This document shows, piece after piece, positions 29,004 through 38,444 of a DNA stretch of 64,000 bases. The notes beneath the pieces are model-generated. The model ran no database searches and was not told the origin of the DNA. It saw only the letters and a program-made list of their open reading frames with translations. Source of the stretch: Xanthobacteraceae bacterium. GTDB taxonomy: Bacteria; Pseudomonadota; Alphaproteobacteria; Rhizobiales; Xanthobacteraceae. The stretch covers positions 1-64,000 of the forward strand of contig JAIELW010000006.1 of the NCBI GenBank assembly GCA_019752575.1. The letters run 5' to 3'. Both the position numbers and the translations under genes were made by a program. How positions within the stretch are numbered: the first letter of the stretch is position 1; each line of letters begins with the position of its first letter.

Positions 29004-30119
29004 TTACGCCGCGTCCTCTTTCAGCACGCCACGGCGAATCTGATCCTCTTCGATGCTCTCGAAGAGGGCGCGGAAGTTGCCTTCGCCGAAACCGTCGTCG
29101 CCCTTGCGCTCGATGAATTCGAAGAAGATCGGGCCGATCGCGTTCGACGAGAAGATTTGCAGCAGCACTTTCGTTTCGCGGCCTTCCACGACGCCTTCGC
29201 CGTCGATCAGGATGCCGTTCTTTTCCAGACGTTTTAAGTCTTCGCCGTGTCCCGGCACGCGGGCGTCTACCTTTGTGTAATAAGTCTGCGGCGGCGAGGG
29301 CATGAACTTCAGCCCGTCTGCGCGAAGCTTCTCGATCGTCTTGTAGATGTCCTTCGACCCGCAGGCGATATGCTGAATGCCTTCGCCGTTGTATGCGTGG
29401 AGATATTCCTCGATCTGCGATTTTTCGTCGGCGCTTTCGTTGATCGGGATGCGGATTTTCCCGTCAGGGCTCGTGAGCGCCTTCGAGAACAGGCCCGTGA
29501 GCTTGCCTTCGATGTCGAAGAAGCGGATCTGCTTGAAGTTGAAAAGCCGCTCGTAAAATCCCGCCCACACATCCATCCGCCCGCGCTGCACGTTGTGGGT
29601 GAGGTGATCGAGGTAATAAAGCCCGACGCCTTCCGGCTTCGGGTCGCGCGCGCCGAGCCACTCGAACTCTTCGTCGTAAGCGTTGCCCTTTTCGCCGTAG
29701 CGTTCGATGAAATACAAGAGCGACCCGCCGATACCTTTGATGGCCGGAACGTCGAGCGACTTCGCACCGTCTTTCGGATCGGCCGGCTCCGCGCCCATCG
29801 CAATCGCGCGCTCGTAAGTGTGCTTGGCATCGACCACGCGGAACGCCATCGAAGGCGCGCAGGGGCCGTGCTTCGCAACGAAGTTGAAGCCGTGCGAGCC
29901 CGGCTCCTCGTTCACGAGATAGCTGACCGTGCCTTGCTGATAGACGGTGATCTTCTTCGTCTTGTGCCGTGCTGTTGGTGTGAAGCCCATCAGCTTGAAA
30001 AGCTGGTGCAGGCTTGAAGGCTGCGGGTGCGCGTATTCGACGAACTCGAAGCCGTCGGTGCCCATCGGATTGTGCTTTGTGATCTGCGCGGGCTCGGCGT
30101 CGTGCGGGAAGGGACCCAT
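29004..30119 (-). CDS. hppD: 4-hydroxyphenylpyruvate dioxygenase
   Basis: HPPD converts 4-hydroxyphenylpyruvate to homogentisate in tyrosine catabolism, using non-haem iron. Start at ATG 30117-30119 (MGPFPHDAEPAQITKHNPMG) with a strong AGGAGGA site. Two vicinal-oxygen-chelate halves are present. Iron ligands are visible as the histidine in YYLDHLTHNVQRG, the histidine in GEGIQHIACGSKD, and the glutamate in GPIFFEFIERKGDDGFGEGN. The 371 residues are standard. It is divergent from an Lrp/AsnC regulator gene, and a 19-bp palindrome lies in between. Confidence 0.95.
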   Translation of the reverse strand: MGPFPHDAEPAQITKHNPMGTDGFEFVEYAHPQPSSLHQLFKLMGFTPTARHKTKKITVYQQGTVSYLVNEEPGSHGFNFVAKHGPCAPSMAFRVVDAKHTYERAIAMGAEPADPKDGAKSLDVPAIKGIGGSLLYFIERYGEKGNAYDEEFEWLGARDPKPEGVGLYYLDHLTHNVQRGRMDVWAGFYERLFNFKQIRFFDIEGKLTGLFSKALTSPDGKIRIPINESADEKSQIEEYLHAYNGEGIQHIACGSKDIYKTIEKLRADGLKFMPSPPQTYYTKVDARVPGHGEDLKRLEKNGILIDGEGVVEGRETKVLLQIFSSNAIGPIFFEFIERKGDDGFGEGNFRALFESIEEDQIRRGVLKEDAA

Positions 30120-30159
30120 GGTGTATTCCTCCTGCGATTCCCTGATATAACGCACAGAA

Positions 30160-30178
30160 TTGCAGGAAGTTCTTGCAA
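30160..30178. promoter_or_regulatory. 19-bp palindrome, candidate Lrp-type operator of hppD
   Basis: TTGCAGGAAGTTCTTGCAA is palindromic apart from one mismatched pair and the centre (TTGCAnGAAnTTCnTGCAA). It lies 41 bases upstream of the hppD start and 66 bases upstream of the divergent Lrp-family gene. The position suits control of hppD and autoregulation; binding is inferred. Confidence 0.5.
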
Positions 30179-30243
30179 AGTGCGGTCATTTTGGGCGTTC
30201 TAAGAGATCCAAACGCACGAAACACGCATGCGGAGTTAGGTGG

Positions 30244-30714
30244 ATGCAAGAAACCGTCGCTCTGGATGCCCAGGATCTCGCGATCCTCGCAGCGCTTCAG
30301 GAAAACGGCGCGCTGACCAACACCGAGCTTGCCGAGCGCGTGCGGCTCTCCGCCTCGCAGAGCTCGCGCCGGAGGCAGCGGCTGGAGGAGGCTGGGGTCA
30401 TCAAGGGCTACCGCGCCGAGATCGAGCCTGCGCGCGTTGGGCTGACCGTGACGGTCTATATCCAGGTGACGTTGGCGACACACTCGGGCCAGAACGCCAA
30501 GCGCTTCCGCGACCTCGTCGCCCGCACGCCGGAAATCCTCGAAGCCCATGCGCTCACGGGCGACGCCGATTACCTCATGAAAGTCGTGGTCGAGGATCTG
30601 GCGGCGCTTGGGCGCCTCGTGAACCAGGTGCTGCTGCCGCATGAAAGCGTCGAGCGGGTGCGCTCGAACGTGGTGCTGGAGACGCTGAAGCAGGGGACGA
30701 AGCTGCCGCTTTGA
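30244..30714 (+). CDS. Lrp/AsnC family transcriptional regulator
   Basis: DNA-binding regulator of the feast/famine (Lrp/AsnC) family. Start at ATG 30244 (MQETVALDAQDLAILAALQE). The helix-turn-helix spans about 10-58 (NTELAERVRLSASQSSRRRQ), followed by the RAM ligand-binding domain with VTVYIQVTLATHSG and the AHALTGDADYLMKVVVED signature. 156 residues is standard. Divergence from hppD suggests it senses an aromatic amino acid or its keto acid and controls hppD, as in other bacteria where an AsnC-type gene neighbours hpd; this is inference. Confidence 0.92.
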   Translation: MQETVALDAQDLAILAALQENGALTNTELAERVRLSASQSSRRRQRLEEAGVIKGYRAEIEPARVGLTVTVYIQVTLATHSGQNAKRFRDLVARTPEILEAHALTGDADYLMKVVVEDLAALGRLVNQVLLPHESVERVRSNVVLETLKQGTKLPL

Positions 30715-30721
30715 TTTCTCC

Positions 30722-30821
30722 GTCGTCCCCGCGAAAGCGGGGACCCATAACCCCTGTCGTGCAGAATAACTGAGGTGGGTGGTTATGGGTCCCGGCTCGC
30801 GCTTCGCTTGGCCGGGACGAC
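30722..30821. repeat. palindromic repeat, GTCGTCCCCGC family
   Basis: Arms GTCGTCCCCGCGAAAGCGGG and GGCCGGGACGAC flank ACCCATAACC and GGTTATGGGT, giving a long imperfect hairpin between the Lrp gene and aspS. Only one copy of this variant is seen in the window. It ends 88 bases before the aspS start. Confidence 0.75.
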
Positions 30822-30909
30822 AAGGGGTCGGGTTGACATCGCTCGCCCCCCATGCGCTTTTCCCCGCGATTTTAAAGGCGAATCCGAAATCCCAAATCTT
30901 GAAGTCCAG

Positions 30910-32709
30910 ATGCATCGCTACCGCTCCCATAACTGCGGCGCGCTCCGCGCCTCGCATATCGGCGAAACCGTCCGGCTCTCGGGCTGGTGCCACCGCATCC
31001 GCGACCACGGCGGCTTGCTCTTCATCGATCTGCGCGATCACTATGGTGTCACGCAGGTGGTGGCCGATCCGGATAGCCCCGCCTTCATGACTGCCGAGAA
31101 GCTGCGCTCCGAATGGGTCGTGCGGGTCGATGGCAAACTCCGTAAGCGCCCCGACGGCACCGGCAACAAGGAACTGCCGACTGGCGAGGTCGAATTGTTC
31201 GCGACCGAGATCGAAGTGCTGGGCGCCGCCGGCGAATTGCCGGTGCCGGTGTTTGGTGATGCCGAATATCCGGAAGAGCTAAGACTGAAATATCGCTTCC
31301 TCGATCTGCGCCGCGACCGCATCCATCAGAACATCATGAAGCGCGGGCAGATCATCGATAGCTTGCGCCGCCGCATGAAGGAGCAGGGCTTCTTCGAATT
31401 CCAGACGCCGATTTTGACCGCGTCGTCGCCCGAGGGCGCGCGCGACTTCCTCGTGCCGTCGCGGCTGCATCCGGGCAAGTTCTACGCGCTGCCGCAGGCG
31501 CCGCAGCAGTTTAAACAGTTGCTTATGATCTCGGGCTTCGATCGCTACTTCCAGATCGCGCCCTGCTTCCGCGACGAAGACGCGCGCGCCGACCGCTCGC
31601 CCGGCGAATTCTATCAGCTCGATATCGAGATGAGTTTCGTGACCCAGCAGGATGTGTTCGACGCGGTCGAGCCGGTGATGCGCGGCGTGTTCGAGGAATT
31701 CGGCGAAGGCAAGCCGGTGACGCCGAAGTTTCCGCTGATCCCTTACGCGGAAGCGATGAAGAAATACGGCACCGACAAGCCGGATCTCCGCAACCCGATC
31801 GAGATGCAGAACGTGACCACGCACTTCGCGGGTTCGGGCTTCAAGATTTTCGCGAAGATGATCGAGAACGATCCCGCTACGGAAGTCTGGGCAATTCCGG
31901 CAAAGACCGGGGGAAATCGCGCCTTTTGCGACCGCATGAATGCCTGGGCGCAGGGCGAAGGCCAGCCGGGCCTCGGCTACATTTTCTGGCGCGAAGGCGA
32001 AGAGGGCGGCGCAGGCCCGTTAGCCAAAAACATCGGTCCCGAGCGCACGACCGCGATCCGCGATCAGCTCAAACTCGCCATCGGCGACGCCGCGTTCTTC
32101 ATCGCCGGCAAGCCGAAAGACTTCGTGAAGTTCGCCGGGCCAGCGCGCACCAAGGTCGGCGAGGAACTCAATCTCGTCGCCAAAGACCGTTTCGACTTCT
32201 GCTGGATCGTCGATTTCCCGATGTTCGAGTGGAGCGAGGAAGAAAAGAAGATCGACTTCTCGCACAACCCCTTCTCCATGCCGAACATGGAGCCGGAAGA
32301 GTTCTTGAAACTCGATCCGAAGGACAACGACAAGATCCTCGGCATGAAGGCGATCCAATACGACATCGTCTGCAACGGCATTGAATTATCTTCGGGCGCG
32401 ATCCGTAACCATCGCCCGGAAGTGATGAAAAAGGCTTTCGCGATCGCGGGTTATGGCGAGGACGTGCTGGAAGCGAAGTTCGGCGGCATGCTCCGCGCGC
32501 TGTCCTACGGCGCGCCGCCGCACGGCGGCATCGCGCCGGGCGTCGATCGCATTGTCATGCTTCTCTGCGGCGAGGAAAACCTGCGCGAGGTGGTCCCATT
32601 CCCGATGAACCAGCGCGCGGAGGATTTGCTGATGGGCGCGCCGTCGGAAGTGACCACCAAGCAGCTTCGCGAACTGCACATCCGGCTCTCCATGCCGGAC
32701 AATAAATAA
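30910..32709 (+). CDS. aspS: aspartate--tRNA ligase
   Basis: Class II aminoacyl-tRNA synthetase charging tRNA-Asp (and probably tRNA-Asn, as in non-discriminating bacterial enzymes). Start at ATG 30910 ([20 protein letters not shown]); the open frame upstream crosses a repeat and is not homologous. Anticodon-binding OB fold (about 15-105) with [15 protein letters not shown]; motif 2 [19 protein letters not shown]; the bacterial insertion GAD domain in the middle; and motif 3 [16 protein letters not shown]. 599 residues is standard for bacterial AspRS. The next gene starts on the last base of its stop. Confidence 0.97.
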   Translation: MHRYRSHNCGALRASHIGETVRLSGWCHRIRDHGGLLFIDLRDHYGVTQVVADPDSPAFMTAEKLRSEWVVRVDGKLRKRPDGTGNKELPTGEVELFATEIEVLGAAGELPVPVFGDAEYPEELRLKYRFLDLRRDRIHQNIMKRGQIIDSLRRRMKEQGFFEFQTPILTASSPEGARDFLVPSRLHPGKFYALPQAPQQFKQLLMISGFDRYFQIAPCFRDEDARADRSPGEFYQLDIEMSFVTQQDVFDAVEPVMRGVFEEFGEGKPVTPKFPLIPYAEAMKKYGTDKPDLRNPIEMQNVTTHFAGSGFKIFAKMIENDPATEVWAIPAKTGGNRAFCDRMNAWAQGEGQPGLGYIFWREGEEGGAGPLAKNIGPERTTAIRDQLKLAIGDAAFFIAGKPKDFVKFAGPARTKVGEELNLVAKDRFDFCWIVDFPMFEWSEEEKKIDFSHNPFSMPNMEPEEFLKLDPKDNDKILGMKAIQYDIVCNGIELSSGAIRNHRPEVMKKAFAIAGYGEDVLEAKFGGMLRALSYGAPPHGGIAPGVDRIVMLLCGEENLREVVPFPMNQRAEDLLMGAPSEVTTKQLRELHIRLSMPDNK

Positions 32710-33497
32710 TGGAACGCTCGGCCAGCGGCGTTGCGGCGGAAGGCTCCGCTTCGTTAGGTGCGACCAACAAATTCGTGCTCGACAAGATCAAGGAGAGCGG
32801 CAAGCTGAAGCTGCCGTTTCTCGATCTCGGCGCGGGCTCCGGCTTCTTCACGCGGCTGATTTCGAAAGAACGCGAAGCGCTTGGCCTGAAAGCAGGCGAG
32901 GGTATTGCGGCTTGCGATATTTCCGGAAGCACCTTCAAGGCCGACGGCGTCACGCTGAAAGAATGCGACGTTAATCTGGGGCTGCCGTATCAGGACGCAT
33001 CGTTCGACACCGTGGTCGCGATTGAAGTCTTCGAGCACACGCGCTCGCCTTACGACGTGATCGCTGATGTATATCGCGTGTTGAAACCGGGCGGCTTGCT
33101 GATTTTCTCGGTGCCCAATCCGGGTCACGCGCTGTCGCGTGTCAAATTTCTTTTCAGCGGCCATTACCACATGTTTCCGTCGCCCAGCATCAAGCCGGAG
33201 AATGGTGGGCGGATTTGCGGGCACATCGCACCGCTGCCGTTTCAGTATTGGCACTACGGTCTGCGCCGCGCGGGATTTCAGAACATTTCGCTTTCGCCGG
33301 ATCGCGCCAAGCGCAGCGCTTCTTTATTTGCCGCTTTGATCTGGCCGTTCACGCGGATCGGCACCGCGGCGCATACCGGGCGCATCGCGCGGCGCGAGCC
33401 GGAGCTTGCGGCGGAGACGGGCGATGTCGCGCGCGAAGCGAATTCCTGGACCGCGCTGACCTCGCGTAGCCTCGTTTTCACGGCACGCAAACCTTAA
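32709..33497 (+). CDS. class I SAM-dependent methyltransferase
   Basis: Methyltransferase of the UbiE/methyltransferase-11 type, 262 residues. The SAM-binding loop LDLGAGSGFFTR lies near 38-49 and the post-motif region reads VVAIEVFEHTRSPYDVIADV and LKPGGLLIFSVPNPGH. The segment NGGRICGHIAPLPFQYWH resembles methyltransferases acting in surface-glycan synthesis. It is translationally coupled to aspS (TAATG) and converges with two glycosyltransferase genes, overlapping the nearer one by 4 bases. A role in polysaccharide modification is inferred from these neighbours. Confidence 0.86.
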   Translation: MERSASGVAAEGSASLGATNKFVLDKIKESGKLKLPFLDLGAGSGFFTRLISKEREALGLKAGEGIAACDISGSTFKADGVTLKECDVNLGLPYQDASFDTVVAIEVFEHTRSPYDVIADVYRVLKPGGLLIFSVPNPGHALSRVKFLFSGHYHMFPSPSIKPENGGRICGHIAPLPFQYWHYGLRRAGFQNISLSPDRAKRSASLFAALIWPFTRIGTAAHTGRIARREPELAAETGDVAREANSWTALTSRSLVFTARKP

Positions 33498-34582
33498 GCT
33501 TCGAGTGCCTTCCGGAACACTTCTTCCATCGCGTCCAGCATCGCCGCCTTCGTGTGCTTCTTCTCGACGATGATGCGGCCCGTATCGCCCAGACGTTTTG
33601 CGAGCGAAGGATCGGCGAGCACGGTTGCGATTCCGTCAGCGAGCGACGAGGGATTTTCCGGCTGCACCATCCAACCGCTTTCGTTGTGGGTGACAAGTTC
33701 AGGAATTGCGCCGACCGGAGTCGTGACGACGGGAAGGCTCGTCGCCATCGCCTGCATCAGCGCTTGCGGAATGCCTTCGTTGCCGGTGGAGGGCAGCACG
33801 AAAACATCAAAGGCGCGCAGCCAGTCCTGCACGTCTTCGCGGCGGCCTGCAAAAATAATGCGATCTTTCAATCCGCGCTCTGCTACTTGTTGCAGAAGCA
33901 GCGGCTCCTGCGGGCCGTCGCCGACGAAGACCGCGTTCATGCCGCCGAGCTTTTTGTCGAGCAGCGCATCGACCATGAATCGGTGACCCTTCCAGCTGCG
34001 CAGCGTTGCGACCATGCCGATCAGCTTTTTGTCGGCAGGCAGATTTAATTTCGCGCGCGCTGCGGCCTTATCGCCCGCACGATAACGCGAGAGGTCGGTG
34101 CCAGTGGGAATCGAAATGACATGTGCAGGATCGAACTTCAGCACGTTGATCAAATGCGAGCGGATCGCTTCGCCGGTGGTGACGACGCGCGCGGCACGGC
34201 GGCCATAGAGCCAGCGGTTGCGCAGGCCCGGTTTCACCGGGATCGAAACGTGCCGTGTGCGGATGAGTTTCGCTTTCGCGCCTCCAAACAGAATGCCGAG
34301 TGCGGCGATCCAGGTATCGTTGCGGCTGTGCGTGACGACGATATCGGGATCGAGACGTTTCAACAGCGTGATCATCGCGCGCACGTTAGGGAAGTTCACG
34401 CGGCCGAACGGCAGCTCGTAGGTTTCGATGCCTCGCTTGCGCGATGCGGGCACGATCTGCGAGTGAGACTGTCCGGCGATCCACACCTGGTGCCCGCGCT
34501 CGATAAAGCCCTGCGCCTCGTCGAGCACGCGGATTTCCTGACCGCCCCAACCTGGCGAAGCTTCGGTGTGCAGAATCTTCAT
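33494..34582 (-). CDS. glycosyltransferase family 4
   Basis: GT4 retaining glycosyltransferase with GT-B fold, 362 residues. The N-terminal MKILHTEASPGWGGQEIRVL is the typical acceptor-binding start. The donor domain shows ISIPTGTDLSRYR, LIGMVATLRSWKG and the E-x7-E segment in PSTGNEGIPQALMQAMATSLP. Its start overlaps the stop of the upstream GT4 gene (ATGA). Together with that gene, the adjacent GT2 and the convergent methyltransferase it makes up a small LPS-core or exopolysaccharide cluster. Sugar and acceptor unknown. Confidence 0.9.
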   Translation of the reverse strand: MKILHTEASPGWGGQEIRVLDEAQGFIERGHQVWIAGQSHSQIVPASRKRGIETYELPFGRVNFPNVRAMITLLKRLDPDIVVTHSRNDTWIAALGILFGGAKAKLIRTRHVSIPVKPGLRNRWLYGRRAARVVTTGEAIRSHLINVLKFDPAHVISIPTGTDLSRYRAGDKAAARAKLNLPADKKLIGMVATLRSWKGHRFMVDALLDKKLGGMNAVFVGDGPQEPLLLQQVAERGLKDRIIFAGRREDVQDWLRAFDVFVLPSTGNEGIPQALMQAMATSLPVVTTPVGAIPELVTHNESGWMVQPENPSSLADGIATVLADPSLAKRLGDTGRIIVEKKHTKAAMLDAMEEVFRKALEA

Positions 34583-35751
34583 GACTTTCGCTTTTCCAGC
34601 GTTTCGTAGAGCGAAAGCATCTTCTGGACCATTTGGTCCATGTCGAAGCGTGCCGCGATCGCGCGGGCGCGTTTCGCCGTTTCAGGATTTTCGCAGAGTT
34701 TTAGCGCAATCGAAATCGCCTGGGCCAGGCCAGCGACATCATTCGCATCGCGGACGAGACCGGAATCGATTTCGCGTGCGATATCGCGCGCGCCGCACGT
34801 TTCCGACGTGACTACCGGCAATCCTGAAGCGAGCGCTTCGAGTGCGGCGGACGGGAAGGGGTCGTAGACCGACGGCAGGATCATGGCGTCCGCGACGGCG
34901 AGAAACGGAATAACGTTCTCTTGTTTTCCGAGAAACACGATGTCATTGCGAATGCCGAGACGCTCGGCAAGACCTTCGTAGCGCGATTGGCGTTTTTCGT
35001 GACCGATTACTAAAAGCATGGCGCCGCTTTTGCTTAAGGCTAGAGCCTGCAACGTTTGCGCGACACCTTTTCGCTCATAGCCGGAACCGATGATGACAAG
35101 AATCTTTTTTCCGGCGGCAATGCCCAGTTTCTTTCTCGAAACTTCGCGCAACGCAGCCATTGCGCCGGCATCGAATTTCGAAAGTTCGATGCCATTCGGA
35201 ATGAAATGAATGCGCTCGCGGGGGAATTCGAAATGCGCGACAATTTCGTCCGCGACCATTTGTGAATTCACGATCACGGCTTTCAGCCGCGCGCTCGCGA
35301 ACATTTCGCATTCTAACCGGACCACGTCGCGGTGATAAGGGCTGATATTCTGAAACAGCCGCCTGATGAAGCCCAGGCTTTTGGCGCGATGCGCGAGATA
35401 AGCGGCATGGACGCCGTCGCCCGCGCGATAAATATCGCAGCAAGAGAGCCGCTCATGCGATTGCACGAGCGCACTCGGCATTTTCTCAAGCAGCAGGCAA
35501 GCAGCTTTCGCAAAACGCGAGTCGCGGCTTGAGCGCGGCATGCGTGGGGGGTCGCAGCGCAAAAATTCGACGCCCTTGCGCGGCTCCCATTCGCGCGCAA
35601 CGATCGAAAGGGAAACGCCTTTTCGCGCGAGCGCGGAAATGGTGCGGTCGAGGATCAACTCGCCACCGCCGAAGCGGGAGAATCTCTGGCGCACAAAGGT
35701 GATTTTCGGGAGCGGCATGACAGACTGGACGCGCGAATGAGGCTGCGGCAT
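34579..35751 (-). CDS. glycosyltransferase family 4 (second copy)
   Basis: Second GT4 protein, up to 390 residues. It reads ITFVRQRFSRFGGGELILDR near the start, then FIPNGIELSKFDAG, KILVIIGSGYERKGVAQTL and the donor-site PSVYDPFPSAALEALASGLP. The start may be at 35751 or at the internal methionine 35718 (MPLPKITFVRQ), where the family core begins; neither has a convincing ribosome site. It is coupled to the downstream GT4 by ATGA. Resemblance to LPS-core heptosyl or glucosyl transferases (RfaG type) is suggestive only. Confidence 0.88.
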   Translation of the reverse strand: MPQPHSRVQSVMPLPKITFVRQRFSRFGGGELILDRTISALARKGVSLSIVAREWEPRKGVEFLRCDPPRMPRSSRDSRFAKAACLLLEKMPSALVQSHERLSCCDIYRAGDGVHAAYLAHRAKSLGFIRRLFQNISPYHRDVVRLECEMFASARLKAVIVNSQMVADEIVAHFEFPRERIHFIPNGIELSKFDAGAMAALREVSRKKLGIAAGKKILVIIGSGYERKGVAQTLQALALSKSGAMLLVIGHEKRQSRYEGLAERLGIRNDIVFLGKQENVIPFLAVADAMILPSVYDPFPSAALEALASGLPVVTSETCGARDIAREIDSGLVRDANDVAGLAQAISIALKLCENPETAKRARAIAARFDMDQMVQKMLSLYETLEKRKS

Positions 35752-35823
35752 ATCGTGCTTCGCTCGAAAAAGCGAGCCATGCGCAGATAGCCTGAAACGC
35801 TTCTTCCCCGCAACGAACCGGAC

Positions 35824-36576
35824 ATGCCGCGGCTCTCACTCATTATTATTACCAAGAACGAGGAAGCTTCGATCGAGCGCTGCCTGCAATCGGCCGCCGT
35901 CATCGCAGACGAAATCATCGTCGTCGATGGCGCAAGCACCGACCGCACAGTCGAGATCGCGGAGTCTTTCGGCGCAAAGATATTGCAGCCCGCAGACTGG
36001 CCCGGCTTCGGTCCGCAGAAGCAGCGCGCGCAGGAAGCAGCCACCGGCGACTGGATTCTCTCGCTCGATTCCGACGAGTGGATGCGAGCCGGCCTCGTGC
36101 GCGAGATTGAGGCCGTGCTGAACGATCCGCGCGCATTGCCTGGATATCGAATGCCGCGCCGCAATCGCTTTATTGGAAAAATAGTGAAGCACGGCGGCTG
36201 GTGGCCGGATTACGTGACAAGGCTTTACCGGCGCGAGCGCGGCCGCTTCAACGACAACCTCGTCCATGAAAGCGTGATCGTAGACGGCGAAATCGGCACG
36301 CTGAAAAATCCGATCGAGCACAACACCATCGTCAGCGCCGAAGACGCGAACGGCAAGATCGAACGCTACTCGGAAATCGCGGCGCACGAACTGCTCACGC
36401 GCGGCCGCAGATGCAGCGCGCTCGAAGCGCGGTTGCGCGGCGCAGCTGCCTATCTCCGGAGCTTCGTTCTTCAGCTCGGATTTCTGGATGGTGCGACTGG
36501 CCGCAGGGTAGCGAGTTATCAGGCACGCTACACATATAAGAAGTGGGCCAAGGTCGCAGCAGCGAAAGCCCCCTGA
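35824..36576 (+). CDS. glycosyltransferase family 2 (WaaE/KdtX-like)
   Basis: Inverting GT2 of 250 residues with GT-A fold. MPRLSLIIITKNEEASIERC opens the nucleotide-sugar domain, with DEIIVVDGASTDRT and the metal-binding LSLDSDEWM. The region GGWWPDYVTRLYRRERGRF and VHESV match LPS-core beta-glucosyltransferases of the WaaE/KdtX type. It is divergent from the two GT4 genes across 72 bases. A role in LPS-core or related glycan assembly is likely from family and neighbours. Confidence 0.88.
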   Translation: MPRLSLIIITKNEEASIERCLQSAAVIADEIIVVDGASTDRTVEIAESFGAKILQPADWPGFGPQKQRAQEAATGDWILSLDSDEWMRAGLVREIEAVLNDPRALPGYRMPRRNRFIGKIVKHGGWWPDYVTRLYRRERGRFNDNLVHESVIVDGEIGTLKNPIEHNTIVSAEDANGKIERYSEIAAHELLTRGRRCSALEARLRGAAAYLRSFVLQLGFLDGATGRRVASYQARYTYKKWAKVAAAKAP

Positions 36577-36594
36577 TCGCAGCACTTCTGATCG

Positions 36595-36609
36595 TTAACG
36601 CAACCTTAA
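36595..36609. promoter_or_regulatory. CtrA-type box TTAA-N7-TTAA before the EAL gene
   Basis: TTAACGCAACCTTAA matches the CtrA consensus exactly, 15 bases before the first ATG of the EAL phosphodiesterase gene. If CtrA acts here, the true translational start may be further downstream, for instance GTG 36658. Confidence 0.5.
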
Positions 36610-36624
36610 TCCGCAACGGCTCTT

Positions 36625-38253
36625 ATGTTGGAAACCGGGCGGTCAAGGTCGTACTGCGTGCGCAAATCGAAGGTATGGTGGGCAGGGGTTGTGCTGGGCG
36701 GTGTCGCGATCGCCTGCGTACCCATTCTGCTCGTCGAATATTCCCTGAATACGTATGTCGAACGCAGCGCGCGCGCGAAATTGGAATCGCTCGCGCGCAG
36801 TGCGCTGGGTCTTGCCGAAATCCGTCTCGAAAGCAGCATGGCGGCGCTCGTCGATCTGTCGTCGGTGGTGGAAGGTTGCGACCAGCGCTCGCTCGAGATG
36901 ATGCGCAAGGCGGCCAGCGCTTCGTTGCCGATCAAGGAAATCGGGGTGCTCGACGAAAGCGGTGTCACGATCTGCACCAATTTTGGTGACGTCGGCGAGC
37001 CGCGCGCCGTTTCGCGCGAACTGCCGCTGGCAGATGCCCGTTTCGAAATCGGGCTGATCCGGTTTCGGGACCGCAACGACCGCGCACTCCGCCTGCGGCT
37101 CGACCGCAAGAATGCGAAGCCGCTCGGCGCATTGATCCCCGCCGATTTTCTGGTGCCCGACACGCTCGACGGCGATTTTCAGGATGGCCGCAGCCTGCGT
37201 CTCGTCATGGACAATGCGGAGATTATCGCGGCTCGTCCGGTCGGCGACGAAGGCATGAGCATCGATCACACCCGCACGCTCGGCGTCCACCTGAAGTCCG
37301 AGCGCTTTCCGGTTGCCGTCGTCGTGGAGCGCACGCGCGCGACGCTTGCGGAGGAATACCGCGACCTGATGACCTTCGGCCGCGTCGGTTCGGCGCTGAT
37401 CACGATCCTGACATTCGCGTTCTTCGCGCTTTATTTCCGGCGCAACCGCAACGATCCGCTGGTGCAATTCCGCGAGGCGATCAAGAACGGCGAGATCGTG
37501 CCGTTCTTCCAGCCGACCATCGACATCAGAATCGGGAAACTCGTCGGCGCCGAAGTGCTTGCGCGCTGGCAACGGCCGGACGGCGTCATGGTTTCGCCTG
37601 CGAATTTCATTCCGCTCGCCGAGCGTTCCGGCCTGATCTACCCGATGACGCTGGCGCTGATGAAGCGCGCCCGCGCCGAAGTGGGCGCGATCCATGTCAA
37701 CCGGCCGCACATCAACGTCGCCTTCAACCTCTACGCGGGGCATTTCGCGAACGACTCGATCATCGCGGAGCTGAAGGCCATCTTCGAGAATTCGCAGATC
37801 GGCCTTTCCCAGATCGTGCTCGAAGTGACCGAGCGCGAGCCGTTGCCCGATCTCGATCTTGCGCGTGAGATCATCGAGCGGTTGCAGAAGCTCGGCATCC
37901 GTGTTGCGATCGACGACGTGGGAACCGGTCACGGCGGCTTGTCCTATCTGATGAAGCTCGGCGTCGACATGATCAAGATCGACAAGATGTTCATCGACGC
38001 GATCTCGACCGAGCGCCATTCGCAGACGATCATCGAAACGCTGCTCGAACTCGCGCGCACGATGAACATGGAAGTTATCGCTGAGGGCGTGGAAAGCTTC
38101 GATCAGGTCGAGTATCTCCGCCGCAAGGGCGTGCATCAGGCGCAGGGCTATGTTTTCGCGCCGCCGCTGCCGGCCGGCTCCTATATCGCGCTGGTCGAGG
38201 CGATGGATGCGGGCGTGGCGGCGAAGCCCGAGGCGGCCGCAAGCGCGGCTTGA
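36625..38253 (+). CDS. c-di-GMP phosphodiesterase with CSS-like periplasmic domain and EAL domain
   Basis: Membrane-anchored EAL protein of 542 residues that should hydrolyse cyclic di-GMP. A helix (about 18-38, VWWAGVVLGGVAIACVPILL) leads to a periplasmic CSS-motif-type sensor (about 40-240); here the cysteine segment reads ICTNFGDV, with GCDQRS earlier, so the usual C-S-S is C-T-N. A second helix lies at about 250-270. The EAL domain keeps its acidic and metal residues: EVLARW (EVL for EAL), the NVAFN segment, LEVTEREPL, DDVGTGHGGLSYL, MIKIDKMF, and EGVESFDQVEYL to GYVFAPPL. A CtrA box precedes it. Confidence 0.9.
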   Translation: MLETGRSRSYCVRKSKVWWAGVVLGGVAIACVPILLVEYSLNTYVERSARAKLESLARSALGLAEIRLESSMAALVDLSSVVEGCDQRSLEMMRKAASASLPIKEIGVLDESGVTICTNFGDVGEPRAVSRELPLADARFEIGLIRFRDRNDRALRLRLDRKNAKPLGALIPADFLVPDTLDGDFQDGRSLRLVMDNAEIIAARPVGDEGMSIDHTRTLGVHLKSERFPVAVVVERTRATLAEEYRDLMTFGRVGSALITILTFAFFALYFRRNRNDPLVQFREAIKNGEIVPFFQPTIDIRIGKLVGAEVLARWQRPDGVMVSPANFIPLAERSGLIYPMTLALMKRARAEVGAIHVNRPHINVAFNLYAGHFANDSIIAELKAIFENSQIGLSQIVLEVTEREPLPDLDLAREIIERLQKLGIRVAIDDVGTGHGGLSYLMKLGVDMIKIDKMFIDAISTERHSQTIIETLLELARTMNMEVIAEGVESFDQVEYLRRKGVHQAQGYVFAPPLPAGSYIALVEAMDAGVAAKPEAAASAA

Positions 38254-38444
38254 GGCTTTACATCAACTCGCAAAATGCCGGCTATCCGATTCATCCGACT
38301 CGCGAATTTCCGGTTTTCTGAATTTACGTCTCGGCATGCGTAAGTGCGACAGCGGTTGCGCGGGATAACGCGCTGCTGCGACTCGCAAATCCGGCTGCGC
38401 GCGGGCAATATGCGGCTTGTTTCGCTGAAGCGAGGAAGTCGGGG

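Noticed and set aside
30775-30909. N-terminal extension of aspS through the GTCGTCCCC repeat
   Set aside because: AspRS homologues begin at [12 protein letters not shown]; the upstream codons are repeat sequence with no synthetase resemblance. Kept apart from the nrdJ and zinc-protein cases, where the repeat lies after the only sensible start.
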